Origin: a virus
Virus record (IMG/VR): IMGVR_UViG_3300044766_000043
Span: 1-39,080 of that record
Direction: 5' to 3' (one strand)
DNA: 39,080 nt
In this document: positions 24,696 to 33,332 of the stretch, one piece after another
Layout: each line of letters starts with the position of its first letter
Numbering within the stretch: position 1 is the stretch's first letter
The notes under the pieces: model-generated
Seen by the model: only the letters and a program-made list of their open reading frames with translations
The model's database searches: none
What the model was told of the DNA's origin: nothing
Made by a program: the position numbers and the translations under genes

Positions 24696-26606
24696 ATGAA
24701 CACGCAACTTTTTATCAACACCGCGGCGCAAAGTCTTTCCGCGGCCCTGGTCCGATCCCTGACCGACATGACGCCGATCAGCCTTCCGCAATTGGTCATC
24801 GGGGATAATCGCGCCTATGATCTTTTCCTGGTCGACGGCCTGGGTGGTTATGCCAGCTTTTCGGGCGATCCGTCTTACATCCCGAACCTGGCGATCGGAT
24901 CCTTCGGCTTCCCGACCGGCGGAACCTTTACCCTGACTTTTGGGGCGAACACGACTTCGGCCCTGAACTGGAACGCGACGACCGCTCAGGTCCAGGCCGC
25001 GCTTCAGGCCCTGGCATCAATCGGATCAAACAACTGTTTGGTGACGGGCGTCCCGGGTGAATATTACATCGTTACCTTCGTCGGGACCCTGGCCGCGGCC
25101 CCGCAATCCGATATCGTCGCCCATTTCAACCTTCTGACGCCGGATTCGACGATCGACGTGTCGACCGTCGTCGTCGGGACCGTTTCGCCGGCGGTCAATG
25201 CCGTCCAGCTTTTGAACTTCGCGACGAATCCGATGACCTTCGCGGACAATTGGACGACGATCACAAACGGCTGGACCGGCAAACTGTCTCTGCGGACGAT
25301 GCAAGCGGTCGAAGCCCTGGCCGCGGCCGGCGCCGCGGGCCTGATCACGGCCCTTTTCCAGATCACGGTCCAGGCCCCCAGCGGCGACCGGTCGACCTAT
25401 TTCGAAGGGGCGGTCAGCATTTACGATTCGATCATCAATCCGGAAAGCTTCGCCGGCGCCGACAAGCCCCTTCTGGCGACCCAGGCCGCATTGAACGCGG
25501 CCGTCCTGGGCCTGAATAACTTCACGGCCGAAACGGACACGCCCGCCAGCCCCGGAAATACGAACATCAGTCCGCCTTCCTCTTCCCGCTATCACTCCGC
25601 GAAGGTGACGCCGTCGGGCGGGGCCGGGACCTATACCCTTGCCCTTCTGACCAGTCAAACGCCCGCGACCGGGGCCTTGATCCATCTGGCGATCTTCCCC
25701 CCGTCGACCGCGGCCCTGGTCTTCGAAGTGCACAACGCGACCGCCGGCGGAACCCTCTTAAAGACGATCACGACCGACGCGACCGGCCGGCCCTTCTTCC
25801 TGGACTTCGAATTCAACGGATCCGCCTGGGTCCTGTCGGGTGATGATTCGGCCCTTCTGAATAAGCTTCAAAACCTGGCCGGCCTGGCGTCGACCCTGAC
25901 GTCAAAGGTCAACCTGGGGAACCTGTTTTCCCAGAAGACGACCGAAGCGACGTCCTGGACGATCGTCCCGGGCGACGAAGGGAAGCTTTTCGACGTGACC
26001 GCGGCCGGGGGCGCCGTCCTGGCGACCCTGCCGGCGGCAGCGACCGCGGGCGATGGCTTCCTGGTCGCCCTGCGCAAGACGGATTCGTCCGCGAACGCCG
26101 TGACAACGTCGCCGGCGACCTGGTCCCTGACGGCCCTGGGCGACCTGATCGTCCTTCGATCCGACGGGTCGACCTGGTCGGTCATTCTCTTCGCGAACAC
26201 ATCGGGCAGCGGCGGGACCGTGACCGCGGCCGTCCTGCGGTTGAACGCCGTGACGAACGGTCACGGTCTGACCGGTCTGGTCGGGGGCGGGGCGACGAAT
26301 CTGGACGGACTTGCGACCGCCGATGGAACTTATCAGGTCGGCGCGGTCGTCGCGGTCATCCTGACGGGCCCGAAGATCCTCTTCTTCCGTTTGCGGGCCG
26401 GGACCGACGCGCAAAACTCTCCCTGGATCGTCCGGCCGGCGGACTACAATGGAACGACGAATCAACTGGTCTGGGAATTCCTGACCATGACTTCCCAGGG
26501 GTATCCTTGCGTCTGGAATTCGACCCAGAGCAAATTCCAAACGATTTCTTCGACCGGCGGGGCCGGCGCCGAAGTGATTTCCTTCGGGACCGGCTTCAGC
26601 GTCTAA
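24696..26606 (+). CDS. Tail fibre/virion structural protein
   Basis: 636 residues from ATG 24696. Near residues 60-150 it has a well-known phage virion module (GGTFTLTFGANTTSALNWNA, then VQAALQALASIG, then VTGVPGEYYIVTF). The rest is Ala/Gly/Thr-rich and beta-like, with EVHNATAGG and HGLTGLVGGG segments. It probably forms part of the adhesion device together with its large neighbours. Confidence 0.65.
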   Translation: MNTQLFINTAAQSLSAALVRSLTDMTPISLPQLVIGDNRAYDLFLVDGLGGYASFSGDPSYIPNLAIGSFGFPTGGTFTLTFGANTTSALNWNATTAQVQAALQALASIGSNNCLVTGVPGEYYIVTFVGTLAAAPQSDIVAHFNLLTPDSTIDVSTVVVGTVSPAVNAVQLLNFATNPMTFADNWTTITNGWTGKLSLRTMQAVEALAAAGAAGLITALFQITVQAPSGDRSTYFEGAVSIYDSIINPESFAGADKPLLATQAALNAAVLGLNNFTAETDTPASPGNTNISPPSSSRYHSAKVTPSGGAGTYTLALLTSQTPATGALIHLAIFPPSTAALVFEVHNATAGGTLLKTITTDATGRPFFLDFEFNGSAWVLSGDDSALLNKLQNLAGLASTLTSKVNLGNLFSQKTTEATSWTIVPGDEGKLFDVTAAGGAVLATLPAAATAGDGFLVALRKTDSSANAVTTSPATWSLTALGDLIVLRSDGSTWSVILFANTSGSGGTVTAAVLRLNAVTNGHGLTGLVGGGATNLDGLATADGTYQVGAVVAVILTGPKILFFRLRAGTDAQNSPWIVRPADYNGTTNQLVWEFLTMTSQGYPCVWNSTQSKFQTISSTGGAGAEVISFGTGFSV

Positions 26607-26641
26607 TTGACAGCCGCGGCCGGCAGTCCTAAACGGCATCC

Positions 26642-29176
26642 ATGCCCGCCCCGACGCCTTCAGTCAACGCCCTGACGATCAACGCGGCGACGGCGAATCT
26701 GATCGATTCGTTCAACGTCCCGTCGGGCGTCAGTATCGTCGGCCAGGCCGGCGGGACCTTTGATTTCCGTCTGGGCAACGGTTATCTGGCGATGACCGCG
26801 CTGGGGGACACCCTTTACGGGGGGACGAACGGAATCGCGACGGCCCTGGCCGGGAACACGACCAGCACAAAAAAGTTTCTCAGTCAGACCGGGGCCGGGG
26901 GCGTATCCGCGGCGCCGGCCTGGTCGACCGTGACGAATTCAGACGTCGGATCCGAACCGGCCCTGGGGAATCCCGGCGTGACCGGTTATGTCCTATCCAG
27001 CACGACCGGCGGCGCGCGGTCCTGGATTGCGATCCCAGCGACGGGCGTGACCAGTGTCGCCAGCGGGACCGGCCTGACCGGCGGGCCCATCACGTCGACC
27101 GGGACCCTCTCCGTCACCGGGCCCTTGCTGACCCTGACGAACCTGGCCGACGCGGCCGGATGGCTTCACAGCACCGGGGCGAACGTCTTTGCCTGGTCGA
27201 CGCCGTCGAAGACCGATGTCGGCCTGGGGAACGTGACGAACGTCGCCCAGGCCGCGGCCGGCGCCGTCGGAAGTTCGGGCCTGACCATGTCAACGTCCCG
27301 CCTTCTGGGCCGGGCGACCGCGGCGACCGGCGCCATTGAAGAAATCACCCTGGGGACGAACCTGTCCTTCACCGGGACGACCCTAAACGCGGCCGGCGGC
27401 GGTTCCTTCGCGAATCCGACCGCGAATGTTTCGAACACGACGGTCAACGGATCCGCGTCGACGGCGATGCGATCGGATGCGGCCCCGTCGATTTCGACGT
27501 CCGCGGCCCTGCAATTCGCGACCCTGGGCCTGGGAACCGCGATCACCGGGACGCACGTCCTAGACATCCAGGCCGTGAACAAAGTCGCGGCGGCGTTCGG
27601 GGATGTCGCGGGATCCGGGGCCCTGTTCTATTTCAACGTCCCGACCGGGTACATCGATCTTTTTTCCCGAAATAATCACTATATCAGGATTTCCGGGTTC
27701 GTCGGTTCGTCGGAAGTCGAATGGGCCCGCTTCACGGTCGCGGGAAACCTTCTGATCGGCGGGACTTCGGAAACCGGCCTGACCGGCGCCGGCGGTCTGT
27801 TTCTTTACGGGACGACGGACGCGACGTCGGGCGCCGCGGGAACGCTGATCTGTTCGGGCGGGATCTACGTTTCGAAGAAAATCTGGACGTCTTCGTCGAT
27901 CAACACGGCGCTGACGACGGACGCGACGACGACCGCGACCGGATCGATCATCACGGCCGGGGGGATGGGCGTCGCGAAGACGATCTGGGCGACCGCGCTT
28001 CATCTTCCGTCGTCGGGATTCGCGATGCGGGACACGTCGGCGGCGTTCGACGTCACCCTGGCCGCGACTTCGTCAACAGCCCTGGGCGCCGGCCGGACCC
28101 TGACCCTGGACATGGTCAACGCCGACCGGACGATCAAGCTGTCCGGAAGCCCGACGCTGGCCGACTGGTTCGATCAGAGCGTAAAGACGACGGACAGCCC
28201 AACCTTCGTGGCTCTCACGACTTCAGCAGTGGCGGCCGTCACCACGGCAGCGGAATCATGGGTCGGACCCAGCAGCACGACCGGCATCTATTTCAAGGGC
28301 GGCAACGTCGGCATCGGGACGACGACACCCGTTTATCCCCTGGACATTAGGGGCGCAACCAATCACGCGGCGGCTTCCTTTGGTGCCGTTTGTTCAATAA
28401 ACGATTGGACCGGTATCTTTCTGTCGTGGTACAGCGGAACAGACACCTATAAGAAGGGCCTTATCGGATTCACTCCGATTGATGGAAATGTCAGAGGCAA
28501 CATGTTTTTTGCTCTGAATGGAGCCGCTTCCAGCGCAAATGCCACGATTGCCGACGCGGTTCTCACACTCTCTTATTTAGGGGATGCCACGTTTCTTTCT
28601 TCAATTAAGACCGGCGCTCCGACTGGCGGAACCGCGGCAGCGTGGAAGTTCGGGATCCATGGCGTCGGATCCGTCCAGGCCGACATCGCCGGCGTTGCCT
28701 ATAACCTGATCACGACCGAAGGGATTTTCGGCGGTCTTTACCTGCACGATGGCGTCACGGCCCAGACCATCGCGACCGGCGCGACCTACGTTCAGTTGAC
28801 CGGCTTCAACACGGCCCAGGGATCCAACGGCCAGGCGACTAATTGCACGCCCGACAAGACAAACAGAAAAATCACTGTCGGAAGAATCGGAAAATATCTG
28901 GTTCATTTTTCCTTCTCCGGATCCTGTAACACCTCGAACGCGACCTGGGGCTTCGTCGTCTTCGCGGCCGGCGCCGAACAACAGAACACGGAAGGAAGTT
29001 GCAAGATGGCGAATTCAGCCGACATCCAAACCTGTTCCGGCCATGGCTTCGTTTATATCACGTCCCTGTCCGGGACCGGCGGGGACATCGATCTTCGGAC
29101 CCATCATGACAACGGGGGAAGTCTGAACCTAACGCCGGTCTTCGTGAACCTGACGGCGACGCGGGTCGGCGACTGA
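26642..29176 (+). CDS. Tail fibre with C1q-like tip; mosaic middle
   Basis: 844 residues. The shaft is Thr/Ser/Gly-rich with repeated fibre-like phrases (SGTGLTGG, LGRATAATG, GNVGIGTTTPVYPLDI). The C-terminal ~135 residues (from about 710, YLHDGVTAQTIATG to FVNLTATRVGD) resemble a C1q/TNF-type jelly-roll trimer tip, the likely receptor binder. About bases 28195-28625 use different codons (CTC, AGA, TCT) from the rest, so this block was probably exchanged recently. A 35-bp gap upstream holds a GAC-A-GCC/GGC-A-GTC hairpin. Confidence 0.75.
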   Translation: MPAPTPSVNALTINAATANLIDSFNVPSGVSIVGQAGGTFDFRLGNGYLAMTALGDTLYGGTNGIATALAGNTTSTKKFLSQTGAGGVSAAPAWSTVTNSDVGSEPALGNPGVTGYVLSSTTGGARSWIAIPATGVTSVASGTGLTGGPITSTGTLSVTGPLLTLTNLADAAGWLHSTGANVFAWSTPSKTDVGLGNVTNVAQAAAGAVGSSGLTMSTSRLLGRATAATGAIEEITLGTNLSFTGTTLNAAGGGSFANPTANVSNTTVNGSASTAMRSDAAPSISTSAALQFATLGLGTAITGTHVLDIQAVNKVAAAFGDVAGSGALFYFNVPTGYIDLFSRNNHYIRISGFVGSSEVEWARFTVAGNLLIGGTSETGLTGAGGLFLYGTTDATSGAAGTLICSGGIYVSKKIWTSSSINTALTTDATTTATGSIITAGGMGVAKTIWATALHLPSSGFAMRDTSAAFDVTLAATSSTALGAGRTLTLDMVNADRTIKLSGSPTLADWFDQSVKTTDSPTFVALTTSAVAAVTTAAESWVGPSSTTGIYFKGGNVGIGTTTPVYPLDIRGATNHAAASFGAVCSINDWTGIFLSWYSGTDTYKKGLIGFTPIDGNVRGNMFFALNGAASSANATIADAVLTLSYLGDATFLSSIKTGAPTGGTAAAWKFGIHGVGSVQADIAGVAYNLITTEGIFGGLYLHDGVTAQTIATGATYVQLTGFNTAQGSNGQATNCTPDKTNRKITVGRIGKYLVHFSFSGSCNTSNATWGFVVFAAGAEQQNTEGSCKMANSADIQTCSGHGFVYITSLSGTGGDIDLRTHHDNGGSLNLTPVFVNLTATRVGD

Positions 29177-29245
29177 AGCCCTTGTGAAATCCGAATCCTG
29201 AAAATCGGCTTGCGGCCGGCCCGATAGAATTCTAGCCCGATCCCC

Positions 29246-29701
29246 ATGGAACTTTTGATTCGCGAAATCGAACCGCTTCTGGAAGCCCTGGGATCGCTGG
29301 ACGGCAACCCCCGCGCGGTCCAGGTCGCCCCGGAAACCGAACGCCTGATCGTCCAGCCCTTTCGCTTCAGTCAGAAGTTCACCTGGAACAAGGTCAAAAA
29401 CCTGGGGATCCTGAAGAAAAAGAAAAAGCTCATCGACGACATGCGGATCGAACTTCGGAAGAAGCACAACGACGGCGTCGATGGACTGCCGGACGAAAAG
29501 ACCGACGCCGGCCGGAAGGCCCGGATCGCCCTGGATGCGGACTGGGCCGAATTCCTGAAAACGAAGGAAGACTTTCCCGGCCTGTTGACGATGCCGGTCG
29601 CGGACCTGAACCTGTTCGATCCGAAGGAAAATCCGACCGGGAATCTGATCCCGGCGACGATCCTGGAAGCGGTTTCGGTCCTCTTCGACTCAATCCCCTG
29701 A
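29246..29701 (+). CDS. Hypothetical charged protein
   Basis: 151 residues with a helical acidic N-terminus (LIREIEPLLEALGSLDG) and a Lys-rich centre (LKKKKKLIDD). It has no membrane segment. It sits between fibre and exported Ig-protein genes, a typical slot for fibre chaperones or lysis-adjacent genes, but I do not recognise it. A 69-bp gap upstream holds a TAGAATTCTA palindrome without clear promoter spacing. Confidence 0.5.
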   Translation: MELLIREIEPLLEALGSLDGNPRAVQVAPETERLIVQPFRFSQKFTWNKVKNLGILKKKKKLIDDMRIELRKKHNDGVDGLPDEKTDAGRKARIALDADWAEFLKTKEDFPGLLTMPVADLNLFDPKENPTGNLIPATILEAVSVLFDSIP

Positions 29702-29714
29702 AGACTTTCCCATC

Positions 29715-30542
29715 ATGAAAAACATCATCAGCCTGATCTTCATCCTGGCCCTGATCCTGGCGCTTCCCTTGCGCGCGACACCGGCCAGCGGGACCGCAAC
29801 CCAGGGCCAGGCCGTGACGATTTCGGTCACGGTCGACGGGACGCCCCCGTTCACTTATAGCTTAACGAAGAACGGCGTCGTCATCGCCGGGGCGACTGGC
29901 CCAAGCTATTTGATCGCATCCGTCGGCGTGGCTGATGCCGGGACCTATGTCTTCACGGTTTCCAATCCGGCGGGATCCGCGGTTTCGGACAACGCCGTCC
30001 TGACGGTCAATCCGCTCGCGGCCCCGACCTTCACAACGCAACCGGCGAACATGACGGCGAACCTGGGGAAGCCGGCAACCTTCACGGTCGTCGCGTCCGG
30101 GACGCCGGCGCCGACCCTGCAATGGCTGAAAAACGGCGTCGCCATCCAAGGCGCGACCGGGGCGACCTATTCGATCGCGGCCGTCGCGAAGACTGACACG
30201 GGGACCTATTCCTGCCAGGCGACGAATTCTTCAGGAACGGCGACCAGCCAAGGGGCCGTCCTGGTCGTCATCGCCCCGCCGGTCATCACCGGGCCGACCA
30301 TCACGATCACCATGGGGACCGCGGGGACCGGCAACGCGACGCTGGCGGTCGGGATGCTGGCCCAGGCGAGCCCGGCCAGCTATCAATGGCAGCGCAACGG
30401 GAAGAACATCCCGGGGGCGACGGGGCCGACCTATACCCTGACGAACGCGACCCTGAACATCGGGAACAGTTTCGCGGTCCTGGTCGGGACGTCGTCCGGC
30501 CAGGTGAAAAGTCCCCTGGTCACAATTCAACGAAATCGCTGA
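29715..30542 (+). CDS. Secreted protein with three Ig-like domains
   Basis: 275 residues. A signal peptide is clear (MKNIISLIFILALILALPLR, then Ala-Thr-Pro-Ala). Three Ig-like domains follow (about 25-99, 101-187, 190-272). The first two have the I-set pattern TxxYxF/C (ADAGTYVFTVSN, DTGTYSCQATN), and the second and third have LQWLKNG and YQWQRNG. Similar domain chains occur in exported proteins of Verrucomicrobia, which hints at the host. In phages Ig domains usually decorate virions, but a signal peptide is unusual for that. Export to the host surface is more likely. It overlaps the holin-like gene by one base. Confidence 0.75.
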   Translation: MKNIISLIFILALILALPLRATPASGTATQGQAVTISVTVDGTPPFTYSLTKNGVVIAGATGPSYLIASVGVADAGTYVFTVSNPAGSAVSDNAVLTVNPLAAPTFTTQPANMTANLGKPATFTVVASGTPAPTLQWLKNGVAIQGATGATYSIAAVAKTDTGTYSCQATNSSGTATSQGAVLVVIAPPVITGPTITITMGTAGTGNATLAVGMLAQASPASYQWQRNGKNIPGATGPTYTLTNATLNIGNSFAVLVGTSSGQVKSPLVTIQRNR

Positions 30543-30799
30543 TGATAAAGAACCGGACTTTCTGCGAAATCCTCGCGCTGTCTTCGGTCCTCTTCACGAT
30601 CTGGATCCCTGGGGGCCTGTTCGCCTTTTGGAGTGTGAAGGCCGGTCATTTCGTCGACTTTCCGTCCGGCGTGACCGGCTTCATGGCCGCGGCGAACGCG
30701 ATCGTCCTGGGATTGCTGGGCCTGAGTCAGTTTTCCAACCGGACGACGACGACGACCGCGGCCGGGATAACGACAACGGCGCCGGCCCCCTCTTCATGA
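30542..30799 (+). CDS. Holin-like membrane protein
   Basis: 85 residues. Two hydrophobic helices (about 8-30 and 43-62) are separated by a short loop, with a Thr-rich C-terminal tail. Size, topology and location before a lipoprotein-coiled-coil gene suit a class II holin, but small phage membrane proteins of other function look the same. It is coupled on both sides by overlapping start/stop codons. Confidence 0.55.
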   Translation: MIKNRTFCEILALSSVLFTIWIPGGLFAFWSVKAGHFVDFPSGVTGFMAAANAIVLGLLGLSQFSNRTTTTTAAGITTTAPAPSS

Positions 30800-31752
30800 A
30801 ATCATCCCGAAGATTCAAATCGATCGCCGGCTTTGTCCCCTTCCTGATTCTTTGCTTCCTGGCAGCCTGTCCGAAGACGCCCCTGGTCGCCCCGGTCGTC
30901 ACTCCCGCGGGCCCGGCGACGGCCGCGCTGGCGCCAGTGATCGCCGACAACCAGGGGAAGACCGAAGAAGCGGTCAAAGCCCTGAAGGGATCGCTGTCGA
31001 AGGTATCGGCGTCGGCGAACGTGATCGGCGATGTCAACGCGACCCAGGCCCCGGGCCCGGCAACCGAAGGGATCCATCAGGAAGCGGAACTTCAGAAATT
31101 CATTGCCGGCCCGCCGACCGCCGAAGACGACGCGGCGGCATTGAAACGGAAGCTGATCATCCAGGCCGGGGACCTGACGACGATCAAAAGCCAATATTCC
31201 CAGGCCGACATCGAAGCGAAGGCCCAGAAGGACCGGGCCGACAAGGCGGAAGAAGCCGCGCGGCTGTCGAACCTGGCCGTCGGCGACGCGCAAAAGAAGG
31301 CGGCAGCGGAACAGGCCCAGCTTCAGGCGAAACTTCAAAAGCAGATCGACGACATAAACGCCCAGGCGAACGCCCGGATCCAGGCCGCGGAATCCGGCCT
31401 GAAGAAGCTTCAATTATTGATCTTCTTCGGGGGCGGGGCCTTTCTCTTTGTCGCCGGAATGGTGATCCTGGTCGCGGCCGTGAATGTCCCGATGTTCGGG
31501 CCGAAGGCCGGGATCGCCCTGATGATCGCCGGGGGCGGACTGATCGCCCTGGGGATCGTGATCAGCGAAGTTCAGAACTTCATCGACGCCCATCCCTGGA
31601 TAGTCGGGGCCGGGATCGCCGGCGTGGCGGTCCTGGTTGCGATCGCCGGGGCCCTGATGTATTCTAATCACCAACATCATTTGAACACTCTTAATCCGGC
31701 GCCAGCGACGCCGGCCGTCCCCGCAACGTCATCAAACCCCCCGAAAACATGA
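30796..31752 (+). CDS. Lipoprotein with coiled coil and three membrane helices; candidate spanin
   Basis: 318 residues. The N-terminus has a lipobox (LILCFLAAC, lipidated Cys25), a Pro/Ala-rich region, a helical coiled coil (about 115-206) and three hydrophobic helices (207-229, 238-257, 269-289). An N-terminal lipid anchor in one membrane and C-terminal helices in another matches the logic of unimolecular spanins, which bridge and fuse inner and outer membranes in lysis, although known ones have a single C-terminal helix. Proximity to the holin-like gene supports a lysis role; a virion-entry or envelope protein is the alternative. Confidence 0.5.
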   Translation: MKSSRRFKSIAGFVPFLILCFLAACPKTPLVAPVVTPAGPATAALAPVIADNQGKTEEAVKALKGSLSKVSASANVIGDVNATQAPGPATEGIHQEAELQKFIAGPPTAEDDAAALKRKLIIQAGDLTTIKSQYSQADIEAKAQKDRADKAEEAARLSNLAVGDAQKKAAAEQAQLQAKLQKQIDDINAQANARIQAAESGLKKLQLLIFFGGGAFLFVAGMVILVAAVNVPMFGPKAGIALMIAGGGLIALGIVISEVQNFIDAHPWIVGAGIAGVAVLVAIAGALMYSNHQHHLNTLNPAPATPAVPATSSNPPKT

Positions 31753-31913
31753 ATCCATGGCTTAGTTTCCTTCTCGGCGTCGCCCTGGGCGGTTCCGTCG
31801 TTTGGTTTTACAAGAACGCGATCATCGCCGACTTCGCCCTGGCGAAACAGAAGGCGGAAGCTGACCTGGTCGCCATCCGGCAGGCCGCGAAGGCGAAGGG
31901 AATCAACCTCTGA
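31749..31913 (+). CDS. 54-aa membrane protein (spanin/holin-like position)
   Basis: ATG 31749 overlaps the previous stop (ATGA). An N-terminal hydrophobic helix (WLSFLLGVALGGSVVWFY) is followed by a charged helix (LAKQKAEADLVAIRQAA). This is the inner-membrane-spanin layout in miniature. It might pair with the upstream lipoprotein or tune the holin. It ends 5 bp before the next start. Confidence 0.6.
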   Translation: MNPWLSFLLGVALGGSVVWFYKNAIIADFALAKQKAEADLVAIRQAAKAKGINL

Positions 31914-31918
31914 TCCGG

Positions 31919-32506
31919 ATGTCGGACACGAATCTTTTTTCCTTCAACGGCCCGGACGACAACGGCAAGACCGTTGCCCTGGGCGATGTCGACGCCGGCG
32001 GGCCAACCCCGTCCGGCGGGCGTTATTCGACGGCCCTGAAGTTTTCGACGGCCCTTCAGGACTTGAAACTGGTCGCATCCGGGACCGTGACCGGCGGGAA
32101 GGACGCTTGCGTCGACGTGAACAATTACTGCCGGAACCTGGACATCACGATCGCCCAGGCGAAGGCGACCGGCCAGTTCGTCGCGACAGTGAAGGGATCC
32201 AGCGACCAGGTGACGATCCGCGGGATGATCCTGGCGCGCGGGACGGTTTGCGAAGTGATCCTGGGCGACTGGTCGGATCAATCGCACGCCCGGGACACGA
32301 ACGTCTGTCTGGACCTGAAGATGATCGACGGAAGCCCGGTCCGGGTGATCGTCCTGGCAAGCGACTTTCCGGTCGAAATGGCCGGTTCCGGTCCCTATCG
32401 TTACCTTTTTATCAAACCCTGGTTCCCGGAATGGCTTCATTGGCTGATCGTCTTCGGGTTTGAAACTTTGCGTCGCTGGGGATTGTTCCGATCGCAAGCC
32501 AATTGA
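31919..32506 (+). CDS. Beta-rich phage protein, possibly host/virion adhesion-related
   Basis: 195 residues. A run of short beta segments (CVDVNNYCRNLDITI, then VATVKGSSDQVTIRGMIL, then ILGDWSDQS) looks like one or two turns of a right-handed beta-helix, with a GDWSDQ motif I associate with phage fibre-associated proteins. The C-terminus is aromatic (FIKPWFPEWLHWLIVFGF) and may be membrane-seeking. Location at the end of the lysis cluster is compatible with either. Function unknown. Confidence 0.5.
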   Translation: MSDTNLFSFNGPDDNGKTVALGDVDAGGPTPSGGRYSTALKFSTALQDLKLVASGTVTGGKDACVDVNNYCRNLDITIAQAKATGQFVATVKGSSDQVTIRGMILARGTVCEVILGDWSDQSHARDTNVCLDLKMIDGSPVRVIVLASDFPVEMAGSGPYRYLFIKPWFPEWLHWLIVFGFETLRRWGLFRSQAN

Positions 32507-32536
32507 AGGTGGACAGCCCCGGAAGGTTGTCCCCCT

Positions 32537-32806
32537 ATGAAATTGCCCTTTATCCTTTCGGATGCGGACTGGGAAACGCTGAAGCCGCGGATCAGTGAAG
32601 ACCTGACCGACACCGCGGCCCTGATCGATCCGAAACAGGCGAAGATTCTGGCGATCTTCCGGACGCTGGATCTTCGGGTCGAATGGACCTGTCGCCAGGC
32701 GATCATCAATCGGAACCTTCTGATCTTCCTTTGCGTCCTGGTCGCGGCTTTGACGATCCTTCACCTGAACGAACTAGGGCCGTTTCTGAAATTAATGGCC
32801 GGCTGA
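32537..32806 (+). CDS. Small single-pass membrane protein
   Basis: 89 residues with a charged N-terminal two thirds and a hydrophobic helix near 61-78 (LLIFLCVLVAALTILHL). The start is preceded by GGAAGG and a GTGGACA motif whose flanks can pair as a small hairpin. It probably belongs to the lysis/late cluster. Not recognised. Confidence 0.5.
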   Translation: MKLPFILSDADWETLKPRISEDLTDTAALIDPKQAKILAIFRTLDLRVEWTCRQAIINRNLLIFLCVLVAALTILHLNELGPFLKLMAG

Positions 32807-32810
32807 CGAC

Positions 32811-33332
32811 ATGAATTTCCGATCTTATCTTTCCAGTCCCGTCGATGTCCGGGTCCGTCTGCCATCGCTCACGGAACAGTTGCGCGACGTGATGATCGAA
32901 AATGATCAGAGAACAGTCCTGTTCGCGGACGACGACCCATCAATACAAAACGTGGTTTGGGCCCTGACGACCGTCTTCGCGATGGAACTGACGGTCGTCG
33001 GGACTTGTGCGGAATTGAAGACCATCCTGGAAAAGCGGTCCTTCGACATCGTCATCCTGGACTTCATGCTTTCGAACGGCGATTCGGCGAACATTTACCG
33101 GGAACAGCTTTCGAAATGTCCCGGGACCCAGGTCGTCTTCATCACCGGCCGAAGCCTGGACGAAGTTTCGACGAAGGTCCATGAAGCGGGGCCGGCCATG
33201 GTCTTCCCGAAGCCGGCGGCGTTCAGTTTGCCCTTCATGGTTCACCTTCTGGCCCAGATGGGCGTCCGGGTCCGCCGGCCGATCAAGCGGGAAGTCCCCC
33301 CACATCAGCCGCACCTGGCCGGCGCCTTCTGA
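32811..33332 (+). CDS. Stand-alone response-regulator receiver (REC) domain protein
   Basis: 173 residues. Acidic triad Asp40-Asp41-Asp42 (LFADDDPS), phosphoacceptor Asp84 in VILDFMLS, Thr112 in FITGRS and Lys134 in VFPKPA mark a complete CheY-like receiver with all key residues. The short N-terminal extension (1-34) and C-terminal tail are not DNA-binding domains that I recognise. It likely accepts phosphate from a host kinase or mimics a host regulator. It is the last gene of the rightward operon and overlaps the convergent gene at 33305 by 28 bp. Confidence 0.8.
   Translation: MNFRSYLSSPVDVRVRLPSLTEQLRDVMIENDQRTVLFADDDPSIQNVVWALTTVFAMELTVVGTCAELKTILEKRSFDIVILDFMLSNGDSANIYREQLSKCPGTQVVFITGRSLDEVSTKVHEAGPAMVFPKPAAFSLPFMVHLLAQMGVRVRRPIKREVPPHQPHLAGAF

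Noticed and set aside
29177-29245. tRNA-like or promoter sequence in the gap after the fibre gene
   Set aside because: No cloverleaf can be formed; only a TAGAATTCTA palindrome and a short ATCGG/CCGAT pairing are seen.
31808-32764. 318-aa antisense ORF
   Set aside because: Spans several coupled + strand genes with overlapping starts and stops; composition is shadow-like.
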